DNA from: Acanthamoeba sp. SK_2022b
Lineage: Eukaryota; Discosea; Longamoebia; Acanthamoebidae
NCBI GenBank assembly: GCA_027943245.1
Contig: JANDJZ010000239.1
Coordinates: 1 to 58,794, forward strand
Direction: 5' to 3'
Length of the DNA: 58,794 nucleotides
Shown: one piece after another, positions 1 through 12,065 of the stretch
Layout of the letters: each line of letters starts with the position of its first letter
Numbering within the stretch: position 1 is the stretch's first letter
The notes under the pieces: generated by a model
Seen by the model: only the letters and a program-made list of their open reading frames with translations
Told to the model about the DNA's origin: nothing
The model's database searches: none
Made by a program: the position numbers and the translations under genes

Positions 1-506
1 GCCACGCCCTCGATGCGCGGGACGCCAGTGCCAAAGCTGAAGTCCTCTATCACGATCGGACCCTGCACAAAGAGAGCAGCCATTAATATTTTAATAAAAA
101 GGTTAAAAAATTAAAATAACTTTAATTATCATTTCTGTTTTAATCATTATAAGTTGCAAAAAAAAGAGGCACGTACGATGAGGTTGGGCTTGTCTACGGC
201 GTTGAGCTTCTCGGTAAGGAGCCGCCAGGTGCTCTCTTGGAATGCGGGAGTGCTCACCTCCGCGAAGATGCGGCCGGCAAAGAGGTTGAGCCATTCGGCC
301 TTCTCAAAGAGCTCGATGTCTTCAGACACGGCGGCGTCTGCAAGGAGTGCCGATGCCAGTTGAGGTGCAAACGAGGGCGCGGGAGCCTGGGGCAGGGGCG
401 CATCGGTGCGCTTTCTGAAGAGCAGCACGAAGAGGGTGTATGCCACGCCCGCCCCCGCCGCCACTAGCCCTAACAGAAATCCGATGATCAGAGAGAGTAG
501 TTCCAT
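1..506 (-). CDS. SMP-domain lipid-transfer protein, N-terminal part (partial)
   Basis: Two exons are visible: 506-177 and 62-1, the second continuing off the window. The ATG is at 506-504; a TTG-initiated extension upstream is not needed. Residues about 5-27 form one hydrophobic membrane anchor (IIGFLLGLVAAGAGVAYTLF), followed by a basic, Pro-rich linker. From about residue 68 the sequence has the SMP (synaptotagmin-like, mitochondrial and lipid-binding) start pattern: EKAEWLNLFAGRIF, then FQESTWRLLTEKLN, and in exon 2 EDFSFGTGVPRIEGV. SMP proteins transfer lipids at membrane contact sites, usually anchored in the ER by such an N-terminal helix. The intron (176-63) has a GTACGT donor and a TGCAG acceptor, both phase 0. 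Family assignment is by pattern memory. Whether this is a TEX2-, E-Syt- or plant-NTMC2-like member cannot be told without the C-terminus. Confidence 0.72.
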
Positions 507-699
507 CCTCAAATTGTTGGCCGGCTATGCCGGCAAAAGTTGCGTTTTGTTACGCAGCCGAGATCCTGCAATGTGGTTCACCCTCTTTCGTAGAACAGGG
601 ACAACAACAAAGGAAAATGGTAATAATTCAAAAAGAAATGTCAACTATAATTTGTGAAAAAGATGTACAAAAAAGACTGGGCACAAGGTGCTGATGTGA

Positions 700-1125
700 T
701 TAGGACAGATCGACGTTGCTCGTCTCTTCCTCTCGTTGCTGTTGGATGTGGGCAGGTGTAGCAGAGCGACGAGGCGGCTCATAGTTGTAGTAAGTGGGGA
801 ACCATTCGAGAGCCTTTTCATGGCCCCACTGCCCTATGCCCTTGAAGAACTCGTTGGCCGTCTGCTGGTAGTGCTTGGCCGTCGGGCTGGCGTCAATCCA
901 ATCATTCGGCGTACCATACTCCTTCTTCTTCTCCTCTATCCACTCTGCCCACGTCTCTGGTGCGGGGGCATTCACAACTGAAGACGAAGAAGACGACGAC
1001 GAAGATGACGAAGACGAAACAGAGGACGAGGAAGAGCTCGCCTTGCCAGCTGCTTGGTGGAAGTAAATCAGCACTGGATCCTGAAATGCTTTGGATCTTT
1101 GTGGTACCTTCGGCTTCGTCCTCAT
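700..1125 (-). CDS. Hypothetical protein with poly-Ser tract
   Basis: An open frame starts at ATG 1125 (MRTKPKVPQRSKAF) and ends with TAA at 700, giving 141 aa. A long serine run (about residues 31-49) precedes a compositionally normal part with WAEWIEEKKKEYGTPNDW and GQWGHEKALEWF. I do not recognise the family. An upstream ATG at 1185 opens another frame (MDHEQHQEPAASPAQDEVSL) with good-looking codons, but it is out of phase with the C-terminal part and no plausible intron joins them. The true start is therefore unsure. No signal peptide or membrane segment is visible. It lies 194 bp upstream of the SMP gene on the same strand. Confidence 0.45.
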   Translation of the reverse strand: MRTKPKVPQRSKAFQDPVLIYFHQAAGKASSSSSSVSSSSSSSSSSSSSVVNAPAPETWAEWIEEKKKEYGTPNDWIDASPTAKHYQQTANEFFKGIGQWGHEKALEWFPTYYNYEPPRRSATPAHIQQQREEETSNVDLS

Positions 1126-1325
1126 ACAACGAGACCTCGTCCTGCGCGGGCGAAGCTGCGGGCTCTTGATGCTGTTCGTGATCCATCTGGTGCCGAGTGA
1201 ATGAATTTACGCGTTTTCTTGTTTTCATTTATTTATCTCGCTTTTTTGTCCTTGCTTGCCAACGCGGCTGCCGCTTCTGACCGTCTTACTCCGAATGTCC
1301 TCCCTTGCTCCTGTGGACGGAGCAC

Positions 1326-2145
1326 CTAAATGCTGGTCTTGTACTGGCGAGCATCACCACTCGCGTAGGGATCGACGTCGTCCATGGGCGCCGCTACTTG
1401 CTCGTCCATGGGACCTTCTCTCACTTCGGCGGGGTCCAAGATGAGGGCTGACCCACCACACGCGTCAGAATGTCTGATCCTCGTGCAGCCGGTGACTGAT
1501 AGGGCTGTACCTTCGTCAGGAACGTCGACCAGCTGTCTCCTCATTGTGGGCGAATCAGCCAATGATTGTGCGATGCGCTTTGCAAGGGGAGGCCTGCATT
1601 GCGTGCGCCCCAACCCTCCAGTCAGCAACAAAGAGTGTCGGATTGGGGGTGCCGGCGGGGTGTATCACCTTCCAGGACCTTCGTCTATATCTTGGGGAAT
1701 GGCTGGAGGAGCATGCACCGCTCCAGGGTGCTGTCTCAAGAAGCCTGGCTCGTCGTAGCGTGACTTGGATTGCCACTACACAAGAAAGGGGAGTGGTTGG
1801 GGGCAGCCTACCTTGGAGGACAGGGTCGAAGGGCTCCTGGTCTGGGTCGTCTGCAAGTCGTGGTGTCTCTACGTGAGGCAGTCGCTTGGTCAACTCTTCG
1901 GCGGCCTGCGGTCCGGCGACATGATGCAGGGCCGGGTGCCGGTGCTGTGGATCGCTGTGCTCTACGGTGGTAGGCTCCAACCCGCGCCACAGGTCCGCTT
2001 TGGGGTCCTCCTGGCCCTCGTGGACGGTCGACCGCTCAAGTCGCGGGTTGTGATACCCCAGCTTGTGGAAGTCCACCCCGCGCAGACCGCCCAGCTCTCG
2101 TCTGGCCTCTTTTTCGTGCTGTGTCAAGTGTGGATGGCTGCTCAT
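1326..2145 (-). CDS. Hypothetical 225-aa protein, three exons
   Basis: Exons are 2145-1812, 1744-1669 and 1593-1326, with phases 1 and 2, giving 225 aa from ATG 2145 to TAG 1326. The reading frame closes exactly across both short introns (67 and 75 bp), which supports the model. The protein is hydrophilic and rich in His, Pro and charged residues. It begins MSSHPHLTQHEKEARRELGG and includes GFLRQHPGAVHAPPAIPQ and DSPTMRRQLVDVPDEG. There is no membrane segment, signal peptide or known catalytic motif. I do not recognise the family. Composition suggests a soluble, largely disordered protein, which is an inference only. Confidence 0.55.
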
Positions 2146-2533
2146 TGTCTATCTGGTGGCGAGCGCTCTGCGCAGACCAAAGGCAAAGGAGCCGCTAGAC
2201 AGGACCGAAGAAAAAGAGTCTAGTTTTCGATCATCCTCACGTGCAAGAACGAAGAGAATATTTGTTATTCGCCAACAATTAATATCCGAATATTTGTGAC
2301 AATTATTTATTTGTGGAGGCACTTTACAAAAATCAGACAAATTAAACTACAGGCCACAGAGATACCAAACAGGAGAAGAGGGCCAAGCGCGAAGCGTTCG
2401 TCGTATGTACAACTCATAACAGGTGACTGTGGGAAGGGAGGCAGAAATAAATAAATACACGACACTTGGCCTCCTCTTCTCCCCAAAGTGCTTTCCGTCG
2501 TCGTCGGGGCGACTCCGGAGTCCAGACGCTCTC
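2146..2533. other. Intergenic stretch, no gene seen
   Basis: About 390 bp between the start of the 225-aa gene (minus) and the inferred end of the Ser/Pro-rich gene (minus). It is AT-richer at 2270-2350. Several stops occur in every frame and nothing is recognisable. It probably holds the promoter of the downstream minus-strand gene and the 3' UTR of the upstream one. Confidence 0.5.
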
Positions 2534-4140
2534 CTAGACATTGAGAGAGGGACCGCTGGGGATGAGGCCCACGCGAGGGCTCATTCGGGGCGAGAAGGCT
2601 GATCGCGGGCTGAGAATGTTGGGCACCGACCTCGACCTGTCCGGGCTGGTGATCGGGCAGCTGCACAGACACGCGCACATCGGTCAGCTGACAAGGAAAT
2701 TCTCGGGAAGCGCCAAGAGAGGAGCGGCCGTACTCGTCGCCAACGCCCAGGGCGCCGAGGTTGAGCTTTGGCAGCCAAACGGAAGGACCAGGAGCCGTTT
2801 GCCTATGCGACGGGGAGAGACCAGGGAACGGTGAGCCTAGCGTAGGGGAAGAGAGGGGGGGGGGAAGGGAAGCCAGCGGTCGTACATCGACTCGATGGGC
2901 CGGCGCTGCGGTCGGGGAATGACCGTAACGGGGCACACGGTGGTGGGAGATGGCGGTGTCTTCTTGCTCTCCTTCGTGAGGCCGCTCGGCTTCTTCTCCT
3001 GCTGTTGGGGTGGCAGCGCGATCGGAACCATAGGCCCTCCGATTGCCATCTCTACGGCATTGGGGGCAGAGCACTGCACGAGTTTCGAGAGAAACAAAGA
3101 CAAAAATATATTATATAAATATTTCATAAATATTTAAAAGGGAGGGAGGGTGGAGGTACCCTGGGCGTGAGTTGCTTGGGTTCCGACCTTTCGATTCGTT
3201 CAATCTCTTCCTCGAGATCGCTCATGACGAAGCTCAGATCGCGAGGAGAGATCGTGGGCAGCAGCCGGGGCGGGGAATTGGCAGGGGGGAGCGAGATGGA
3301 GAGCCCTCGTCGTCCCATGGTGCGGCTACCCGATAGAGGCGAGCGCGGCGTAGTGCTCGTACTTGTGGTAGTTGTTGGGACGTGCATGGGCGGTTCTCCC
3401 TCCTCGTCCTCCTCCTCTGATTGAGCTGTGCCGGACGGTTGCTGCTCGGCCTCCAACGAGAGAGGGACGAAGGACACGTGTGGCGGAATGCTGCACGATC
3501 GATCCCGAGTTGCTCGCTCGCCGGGCGTTTGGGCGCCAAGGCTGCACGAATGCTTTTTGAAGGCGGCATCTCGGCTTCGCTTCTCGCCGGCCTTAATCTC
3601 TACCTCCGCCGGTCCGGGCCCCTTGGTCACGTCCGCCTTCGCATCTTCCTCGTCGTCCGACAGCTGCATGAGGTAAAATGAGCACAGGAAGGGGAAATTT
3701 TGGGCCCAAAATCAAAGGCACCAAAAGGCAAGAAAACATTATCAAGGCACGGGCTGTTTGTTTTTACGCACCATGTACTCGAAGGAGTTGGCAACCTCCA
3801 TGCGCGTAGGGATGACGCCTGTAGAGGCCGCCGCCCTGTTGAGAAATCCAAACTCGATGCTAGAGCTCTTCTTTCTCCTCTCGGTTTTGAACTTGCGCGC
3901 TTCGGCCACAGCCGAGATCATGGAGGGGGCTGGAGCTTCGTGCAGATTTCCCTCGCGGTAGTTGTCGGGCAGAGCCATCGCTTTCATCATCTTCTCGCGC
4001 CCCTCGTCTTGCTCTAATATTATTAATGCGTCACTCGGCGAAACGACAAAGATCGCGGGGTCGTTCGTTTGTTCGCCAAAACGAACTGCCGAATCCGTGG
4101 CGATGTGGTCGTCTATCCTCGAAGAAGAATTGCGTAGGCG
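2534..4140 (-). CDS. Ser/Pro-rich protein (separate gene, or C-terminal tail of the kinase)
   Basis: Successive phase-compatible exons: about 4140-3768 (RIDDHIATDSAVRFGEQ to EVANSFEYM), one starting near 3663 (LSDDEEDAKADV to KQLTPR, donor GTACCT), one beginning CSAPNAVEMAIGG, one with GPSVWLPKLNLGALGVGD, and a last exon ending in PSGPSLNV and TAG at 2534. The product is acidic and disordered in the middle, with repeated Ser-Pro sites near the end (SPRSAFSPRMSPR), typical of phosphorylated regulatory tails. The frame stays open upstream of 4140 only to an acceptor-like ATTAG, so the start exon is not identified. It follows the AGC kinase on the same strand. It may be that kinase's tail, but a good kinase stop at 5032 favours a separate gene. 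Confidence 0.45.
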
Positions 4141-5031
4141 CTAATGGATGAAGTGTAGAGGCAAAATGAAAAGCTATAGTATCTCGCGGTTGTCCTGTAA
4201 CGTGCACAAAAATCGAGCCCACAGACACCAGCCGAAGAGGCCTTGGCGACGTTGTTGCAGTTGATAATACTTCCTCTTGAGGCCAACTCTTTCGTTCAGG
4301 CTGGACCAAACGTGGCCAGACAGACTAGTTTGAATAGCTTCCTGGCCGTGTTGTGCTGGTGTGTGCGTGAAACGGGAGAAGAACAAAACAGCAGCTCACC
4401 ACGCGGCCGCATGCCATATTACAAATCTGCGTCAAATAGGACGAAATTTCTGCTCCCGTTTGGTAACCCCTCTGACGTCCCGGTGCACCGTTGCTCTGCA
4501 CGTTGGCGACAGGACCAATAATAGTGAAATTCCGCCCTTTTAAAGCAAAATGATGATATCTCCCACCTGTCTCGGCGCCTATCCTCGTTCGCAATTTGCG
4601 GGAGCCCGGAAACGGACAAATGCTGGCCGGATTTTTCCCGGCGTGTTCCACGGCTTCAAAAATTCAAACCTCTCCAAGCAGCTCGACTCGCGCAACAGTT
4701 GGCTGCACGTGGTATCCCGCCCACAGAAGAGGCGATGGCGGGCGTCAGCGCCACTCAACAGTCACGTACCACCGAGCCATGTCTTGGTCCCACCCGTCAA
4801 TGACCGCTCTGGACAGAGGTGCCTCGTTCCTCGCTTTCGAGTAAGTCGCACAGCGAAGCGCTGACAACGGCCCTTCTACACTCCTGGCCTCGCGGCTACC
4901 CCGAGCGGGATCCGGTAACCAATTAACGGCAGCCGTTCATTGGTCACGTCAATGCACGTTGCAACTGTGTGGCCTGAACCGGGCTAGCCCGCGGGGTGGC
5001 TCGTCAACGTTGTCCCGTCTTTGCGTGTCCC
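4141..5031. other. Stretch without a confident gene
   Basis: About 900 bp between the likely kinase stop and the Ser/Pro-rich exons. Minus-strand fragments such as GLKRKYYQLQQRRQ (about 4240) look coding-like but cannot be joined with confidence. They may be the missing 5' exons of the Ser/Pro-rich gene. Otherwise the stretch probably holds its promoter. Confidence 0.4.
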
Positions 5032-8000
5032 TCAGAGACCCAGCGCCCCAGAGTCCAGACGAGCAACCTTTAGAGCTTCTGCGAGTTCCTCAATGCTCCT
5101 TTTCTGCACTCACGACGCGGTCAGCCCGTGACCACAACCGAAATTTATATACACGCACCGACAAACGTGATCGTTAAGCACCACAACAGCGAACACGCAC
5201 CTTGGCGGTCGTTATCCATCACGAGACTCTGGTTGAGAGTCATGAGCTGGGGAATGTTGATGATCGAAAAGTTCCGCAATCGGGCCACCTGTTCGTCGTC
5301 GTCGGTCGGAGGGCTGGAATCGCCCTCCCACGTTGTTTGGTAGATGGCGTTGCGGGCCTCAAAGTAAAAGGTGTCCTCCGACTTGTTCAGCTTGGGGACG
5401 AACGGTGAGGTGGTGTTGCGCAGGTTGGCCCAGTCGACTCCAGCGAACCACGGGTGCGCCTTGACCTCGTCCGCCCCCTTCGCGCCCAGTCGCTCCGACG
5501 GCTCAATTGCTAGCAACTGTCATGTGGCGACGTCAGCGCCAAGGCACACCACACGACGGCCCATAGACACGTATGGGGAGGTGGCACTTACCTTGCCGAT
5601 GAGGTCGACAGCGTCCGGGCTCAGCGCGTCATCTCCATCAGGCCACTGTATACCTATCCGCCGGACAAGAAAGCTTTGTTAGTAGGTAGGTGAGGGTGGC
5701 CAGCGAAGCGTTGCATGGCGATGCCGCACTATTGCTGATCACACTGGCGAATATCTCCTCGCACGTGTCGGCGTAGAAAGGCGTTATCCCCACCAGGAAC
5801 TCGTATGTAATGCACCCCACCGCCCACCAATCCACCTCCGGCCCTGCATTCGACCATACGCAGCGCAGGCATGCAGCGTTGAGGGAAACCGAGCTCCAAG
5901 GCGGCAAGCCATGGAGGCAGTGGACGCACCGTGGCCAGTGCCGAGGAAGATCTCCGGAGCCAGGTAGTCCGGAGTGCCCACGCATGAAGCGTCCACTTTG
6001 TTCTCCGGCTCCATCATGCCACCTTAGGAGTAGGTGAATAAGCAAGTTGGAACAAATGCAAGCGAGCGCGCAGGGAACGCACCGACTTTCTTCCACTCGT
6101 ACACGTCGTCTTTTCGGTCGAGAAGACCCATCTGCGACAGACCGAAGTCGGTCAGCTTCAGGTGGCCGTCAGCTCCGATCAACAGGTTATCCGGCTGTCG
6201 CGATGAGAAGTGGGGGTTGTATGGCGTAAGACCAGTGCGGCAAAAGTTGAGGTTATGTGAAGCGCACTTTAAGATCTCTATGAACGATGCCGTTGTGGTG
6301 AAGGTAGCCGAGAGCATGCACCAGCTCTGCGACATAGTGTCGTGCCAGATTCTGTCCTCCCCACCGTGGCGAGTTAGGCTCAAGGCTGTGCGCTGCTTGA
6401 ACAGGACGAGTAACAGAACGGGAGTGGGCTGGCCAACCTCAGGAAAAACGACCAGGTTGCGAAGAAGAGAGAAGCAGTCGCCACCGGGAAGGAACTCCAT
6501 CACCATGTACAAGTTGTTGGCCGACTGGAATGAGTAGTAGAGCTTCACCACGAAAGGGTTGTTGGTGAAGGCGAGGATGTTGCGTTCGTTCGCTATGAAA
6601 TGCCTGCTCGCACGTGTTCCACTGAGCTTTTCGCTAGTCCTCCAAGCCAAACTGATCATCGCAGGATTACGTACATCTGGTTCTTCTCTATGAGGCTCGA
6701 TTTTTTGACCACCTTAATGGCGTAGATGTCCCCCGTGGACTTCTTTCGCCCCAGTAGCACCGACCCAAAGGAGCCGCGTGAAATGGGCTTGATGATGTTA
6801 AAGTCGTGTATGGACGGTCTCACGGAAGCGCTGGCGGATGATCCTGCGACATCGCGCAGTCTTTGGCACTAGTCAGTCGTTGGACCGGGTGCCTCGTACG
6901 GTTGGAGCGTCGCACCCTTCCTCGGTGGGCTTCTCCCTAAATCGTGATCCCACTGCAGCGTGCGGGCTCTGCTCGATTTTGGAGATGGCGGCTTCCATGG
7001 CTTGGAGAGCCTCCTTCTTCTCGTCGAAGCTTTCCTTGAGCATGCGAAACAGTACGGCCTTTGGCTGATCCAAAGTTCTAGGCGAGGAAAGCAATCTAGG
7101 CCGACCCTCCTCAGGAGGCTCCGGCGGACGCGCCTGCATCACACATTGTGTGGCTGTGAATGCATGCGCCGAGTTTGGAGGGGAATGGCTAACTGGTTAC
7201 CAGCTCTTCCTTGAGCATCTCGTCGAGCTTCTTCTCCAATCTTTGTATCACCTTGTCGCAGGTCTCGCACCGACGCAAGCTTATGGCCACATCGCTAAAG
7301 AGACGCTGAGTGTCAGCATGTCTGCTGCAGTGTAGCAGAGGCAGGAGAACAAGGCAGAGGTACCTGCAGAGAGCTGTGTGTGCGGCGAGGTACTCCTCCT
7401 GGATAACGCCCTCGCAGATGCGGCACACGACATACTTACCCGCCAACGTGTCTTCCATGATCTGACAACAGATCGGTTATGAGGGCGCGACGTGTCATGT
7501 CACAGTAGTTAGGGTCTCACCTCAACCAAGTTGCCTGGCTCCGTTGGTGGCACGCCTCCCCCGAGTGCCTGGTAGTGACCAAGATGAGCCCACAGGGCAC
7601 TAAAAGATCTGCTATCAGCTGATGCACTAACCATGTTCTTATACTGCTTGCGAGCATGTTTGCTTCTGAAAGCAGCCGCTGCCCACGCGATGAACTCTTC
7701 CGAATAGTCGGCCTCCTATTGATGATGGATAATGAGCCTGTGTTGGTGAAGTGCGTGTGAGGGGCTGGGAGGGTTTGATCGTACCAGGTAGTCTGCCCTA
7801 TGCTTCACCTTGGAGATGATCCACAGCAGTTTTGTGCTGAGCACCTTGACTTTTGTTGCGCGGGTGTTGACGGTAACCCGTTTGCCATTCCTGAGCTCGC
7901 GCAACGGCACGGCAGGGTTGCTCTCGGGAGTTGCTTCGGTGGCCATCTCAAGCCCCATGGCACGCCACATGCACTCCCACGTCACCCGAGCGCCTTCCTT

Positions 8001-8961
8001 CAGTGCCGTCCCGCTCATGAGATTCTCTGCTTCCGCCTCGAGCAGCGTGTGCGCCATATCCTTTAGTTTTCGAAGCAGCACGTTTGCGTTCTCCGCCCCG
8101 CTTGTCGTTTCGGGTACTTGCTCGATCTCTGTCACTTCCTGCGCCGTCTCGACCGCTTGTGGGGGCTCTGACAACGCCAGCATGGCCGTTATGTCGTCAA
8201 TGAAGCTTACGAGGTCTTTGTCTGCAGCCTTCTTCGCCTTGGCGAACTTTTCCGCGTAGAACCGCTTCACCATCAGCTCCATACCCCTGTCGCAGCTGCG
8301 TGGGGTGCGGGTCATGGCTTGGTAAGAACGCCGTAGAAGAGAGCACATGTCGCGCCGCTACTTGATAGTGGGTCATGCTAAAGAGGGGATACCTGAGGGT
8401 GCGGTCTTTTCGTTGTGAGAGGGTATCCTCTTCTTCGACGCTCAGCTCCGTGCGTGTGCCAATGAGGGCGCCGCCATGCGAGAACTTAGGACGTGTTGTG
8501 GTGTTGCGCACGTCCAGCGACATGCGTCTGTCCCGGCTGGAGGTCATCGCTAGGCTCGAGCTCTTGAAATCGTTCTGGTACGTGCGCTGCTTCGGCGTGG
8601 GCGCAGAAGCAGCGGTTTTAGATTTTGTTTTGCGCGTGGTCACTGGCGATGAGGGCGTCCAGGAGATCGGGACTGCAGAAGAAGATGTTGATAGTCCTTG
8701 GCCTGGAGAAGGATGTCTAGGAGAAGTCGCTGAAGAAGAAGAGTTCGATGGTGATGAAGGAGGGGTTTGTTGCCTCAAGGGGGGTGGAGGCGATTTTCCG
8801 GAGGACCGTGATCGAAACTCAGATGGTGGCGATGAGTCATACTCTGAGTCCATCTCCAAAGCCGTGCCCGCTTGCCTCGGCCTGGTTAGACAGCGGCGAT
8901 AATCGCTGTCAGTGTCTGAACAGGCGTGGCTCGACTCCTTAACAAACGCTTTTCCTCTCAT
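5032..8961 (-). CDS. AGC protein kinase, IRE/MAST-like, with C2HC finger
   Basis: A multi-exon minus-strand gene starting at ATG 8961. The N-terminus is Ser/Pro-rich ([18 protein letters not shown]). A helical region follows ([20 protein letters not shown]), then a C2HC finger near 7430 ([16 protein letters not shown], then TALC) as found in plant IRE kinases. Kinase motifs appear in order: glycine loop ISRGSFGSV with AIKVVKK (about 6800-6680), catalytic VHRDLK split by an intron from PDNLL (about 6280-6180), TDFGLSQ, activation segment GTPDYLAPE (about 5970), and [18 protein letters not shown]. The C-lobe ends [12 protein letters not shown] and the tail has [11 protein letters not shown], close to the IRE C-tail. 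The likely last exon reads [18 protein letters not shown] and stops at TGA 5032. Family members are growth and cell-cycle Ser/Thr kinases. All key catalytic residues are present, so it should be active. Confidence 0.82.
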
Positions 8962-9549
8962 TTTCTGATCAGCGCAGAATTAGCGTCTTACCTAAACAAG
9001 TTCCCAAAGTAGCAAGGTAGCGCTAGGTGAGTTTAAGGTAAACGGTCTGGGCTCTGGCAGAACCGTTGCCATGATACCGCCATTCTACAGCAGGGTGTTG
9101 GTGCCCTTGAACCGCTGGAGGCACCGCTGTTCAAGAATCGCAGCTGCTGCGACATTGCTTGCTCCAAGTTGCGACATGATGGCACCGAGCTTGTGTACCA
9201 GCAGAAGCCCTTGCGTTGGCAGTGGGCTAGACGTGGACCATCTGCGGCCTCTGGCTCGCCCTCTTCTCTCATTTTTCTCTCTGCAGCCCGCTTTCTCTCT
9301 TGGTTTTGGCACATTTTCTCTCATTTTGCTCACACACCCAGCAGACACGCCTGTTCGAGAGACAGCGACCCAACGGTGCGAGAAGCAAGCGATAATGGAG
9401 CGTAAGGCCGTGAAGGTGGATCGGACCACTAGGCGCTTTCCCGTTTGACTCCGAAGGCTCACCAGCTCTTCTGGCTTGTACGGACGAAGGTTCATTCTCT
9501 TGTCCTTGCCTCACATCCTGCACAACCCTCGACACCCATCACTACCAGC
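8962..9549. promoter_or_regulatory. Divergent intergenic region, kinase/CobW
   Basis: 588 bp separating two genes that start outward (kinase at 8961 minus, CobW GTPase at 9550 plus), so it must contain both promoters. A minus-strand open frame around 9085-9200 (MSQLGASNVAAAAILEQRCL) looks coding-like and could be a tiny gene, but no supporting splice or family match was found. Confidence 0.45.
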
Positions 9550-11571
9550 ATGTCGCGAAGGCTCGTCAAGAAGATCAAGCTCAGGAAGACCGGCCGCAAG
9601 AAGCTGCCTGTCACCGTCCTCTCCGGCTTTCTTGGCAGCGGTAAGTTCTTACAGAGCTAGTTGCCTCCACGCCCACAGTTTCTTAACAATGTCATGTTAC
9701 CGTGGTTCGTGCAGGCAAGACAACCCTGCTCAACCACATCTTGACCAACCGCGCAGGTCTCAAGGTGGCAGTGATTGTGAACGATATGAGCGAGATCAAC
9801 ATTGATGCTGCGCTGGTTAAGAAGGGCGAGGCCTCGCTAAACCGCGTTGAGGAGAAGCTGGTTGAAATGCAGAACGGGTGCATCTGCTGCACCCTCAGGG
9901 AAGATCTACTCGTAGAGGTGAGACGGCTAGCGCTGGCCCGAAAGTACGACTACCTCCTCATTGAGAGCACTGGCATTTCCGAGCCCATGCAAGTGGCCGA
10001 GACCTTCACCTTCGAAGATGAGAACGGCCGGTCGCTCGCCAACTACGCACGCCTCGGTACCTAAACATCTATCCCACTCTATCGCTTGTGCATAACGCGT
10101 GCTTACATGTTCGAGGCTCGCAGACACGATGGTGACCATGGTGGACGCACACAACCTGCTTCGCGACTTTAGGAGCGTGGAGAAGCTTGCCGACCGGGGC
10201 GAGTCCGTAGGTCCTGAAGACGAGCGCACGATAGTTGATCTCCTCACCGAGCAGATCGGTACCCCAACCGGAAGACTACCACGCTGTCTCACACCCGATC
10301 AGAGCCTTACCCCAGTTGTCTGCTGCAGAGTTTGCCGATGTGATCATTGTCAACAAGATGGATTTGGTGAGCCAGGAGGAGGCCAACACCGTGAAAGCTC
10401 TGCTAGAGAGGCTCAACCCTTCGGCCAAGGTGTTGCAGACCACGTTCGGCAAGCTCAAGCGCTCGCAGTTCCGCGAGATCCTCAACTCGCGTTCGTTCAG
10501 CTTCGAGAAGGCTGCGCTCGCCCCTGGATGGCTGCAGACCATTCGCGGAGAGGTATCCGCGCCTCCTTGCTTGGTAGTTGCTGCTGATCTGACCGGCTTG
10601 TCTCGCCAGGTGCAACCTGAGACCGACGAGTACGGCATCAGCAGCTTCATCTACAGGGCCAGGAGGTATTGTTTTGAACCACGCTGATTGCAACGACTTG
10701 TGGAGAACTGACAAACGCCTGCAGGCCATTCCACCCTGAGAGGCTCGTGGCAATGCTGGACCCGGAGAACAAGCTCGAGAATGTCATCCGATCGAAGGGC
10801 TTCATGTGGTGCGTAGGTTTGATTGGCTCCCCTAATGGGATAGCGCTCCTTACGTTGTGAACGAACAGGGTGGCCACCAGACCTGAGTGGCTGGGAGAGT
10901 GGCATGGCGCCGGTGATGTCTATCGGTTCGAAAGCAATGAAAAGTGGTACGCCGACGAACCCAAGGAAGAATGGGACATGAAGGAAGAGAGCATCATGAA
11001 GGACTGGGAGGAACCTTGGGGCGACAGGCGGCAGGAGCTTGTCTTCATTGGTACAGTCACACCCACAAGAAGGCACTGGCGGAGAGTCAAGTCTAACGCC
11101 CAGGCTATCTGATTGGATGCAGGGCGTGGAATGGACAACGAGAAGGTGATTGGCCACCTTAACGAATGCCTGCTCACCGACGAGGAGATGGCTCTGGGCT
11201 TCGATGGCTGGAAGAAGTTCAACGACCCGTTGGGCGAGTGGTCGATGGGCATCGAAATGGAAGGCGAGGACGACGAAGAGAGCGAGGACGAAGATGAAGA
11301 CAAAGACGGAGATGCTTGCCAGCTCGAAGAGGATGACAGCGACGAAATGGAGGAGGTCGAGGACGATGAGGACGGGGAAAAGGAGGTCGAGGCACCGAAG
11401 CCGCCAAACAAGGCCAACAACGGCAGCACCAAGGCTAAGAAGACCGTCAAGGTCTCAGAGAAGAGTAACCCTGAGAAGGCGTCCCCGGCATCTAAGCCCA
11501 AGGTCGGCACTGCTACTGAAGACAAGACTGGGGGAGGAGCCAAGAGGAAAGGAAGGAAGCACCAACATTAA
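9550..11571 (+). CDS. CobW/COG0523 metal-chaperone GTPase
   Basis: Eight exons with consistent phases: 9550-9640, 9715-10056, 10124-10258, 10329-10552, 10610-10665, 10725-10808, 10869-11050, 11123-11571, giving 520 aa. The P-loop GFLGSGKTTLL is split by intron 1. The family's metal-binding [10 protein letters not shown] (CxCC) follows, then [10 protein letters not shown] (switch II region), VNKMDL (NKxD guanine motif), and a CobW C-terminal domain containing GLMNDM-type elements ([20 protein letters not shown]). COG0523 proteins deliver zinc or cobalt to target metalloenzymes using GTP. The last ~110 residues are an added acidic then Lys-rich tail ([13 protein letters not shown]). The long insert between the CobW domains and the HPERL/WVATRP pattern resemble the nitrile-hydratase-activator/YjiA side of the family more than human ZNG1. 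Which client it serves is unknown. Confidence 0.9.
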
Positions 11572-11627
11572 CTCCTTGGCGCACATAAAGTAAACAGGAC
11601 CACTAGCACGCGTGTGACCCCAGCTGC

Positions 11628-12065
11628 TCAGGCCTCGCTTTTGTCTGGCCTCTCTTTGACAAGGGAGTGTAGCTTCTCTTTCATGCCACCCGCTACCTTC
11701 TTCCACCTACCCTCGTCCTGGCGTGTCGGCCGCTCATGTTCCTCTGTTTCTTCCGGTTGGGTCACTGTAGGCGGCGAGGGACCGTTGACGTTGGTGTCGG
11801 TGGCGCTTTGCGTAACGTTTGGCTTATCCTTGGCGCCAAACTTGTCAAACACGGCTTTGGTGATCTTCTCTCGTGTCTCCTTGCACTCAAGCCGCCTCTG
11901 CTCCCGCCTTTCCTCTTTCTGCAACTGATGGTAGGTGGCCACGGCCAACGAACGACACTCTGAGGATTCAACACGACCAGTTCTTGCCAGGCAGGAGTCG
12001 AGACACGTACCATAGATAGAGCCAAGGCCGACCGCCAACACCCCGGCACCCCACAGTACTGACAT
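11628..12065 (-). CDS. Small membrane-anchored basic/coiled protein
   Basis: Exons 12065-12011 and 11959-11628 (51-bp intron, GTACGT donor) encode 128 aa ending in TGA 11628. It starts MSVLWGAGVLAVGLGSIYE, a short hydrophobic N-terminal helix. A charged helix follows (QLQKEERREQRRLECK) and then a hydrophilic tail ending KERPDKSEA. The topology resembles small inner-mitochondrial or ER tail proteins, but I do not recognise the family. An in-frame upstream ATG at 12275 would add about 70 residues (MRSSLRRTPTSASVALGHRN) resembling an Arg-rich mitochondrial presequence, so the start is uncertain. The 51-bp intron is itself open and a multiple of three, so retention would keep the frame. The gene is convergent with the CobW gene, with 56 bp between stops. 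Confidence 0.6.
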   Translation of the reverse strand: MSVLWGAGVLAVGLGSIYGTCLDSCLARTGRVESSECRSLAVATYHQLQKEERREQRRLECKETREKITKAVFDKFGAKDKPNVTQSATDTNVNGPSPPTVTQPEETEEHERPTRQDEGRWKKVAGGMKEKLHSLVKERPDKSEA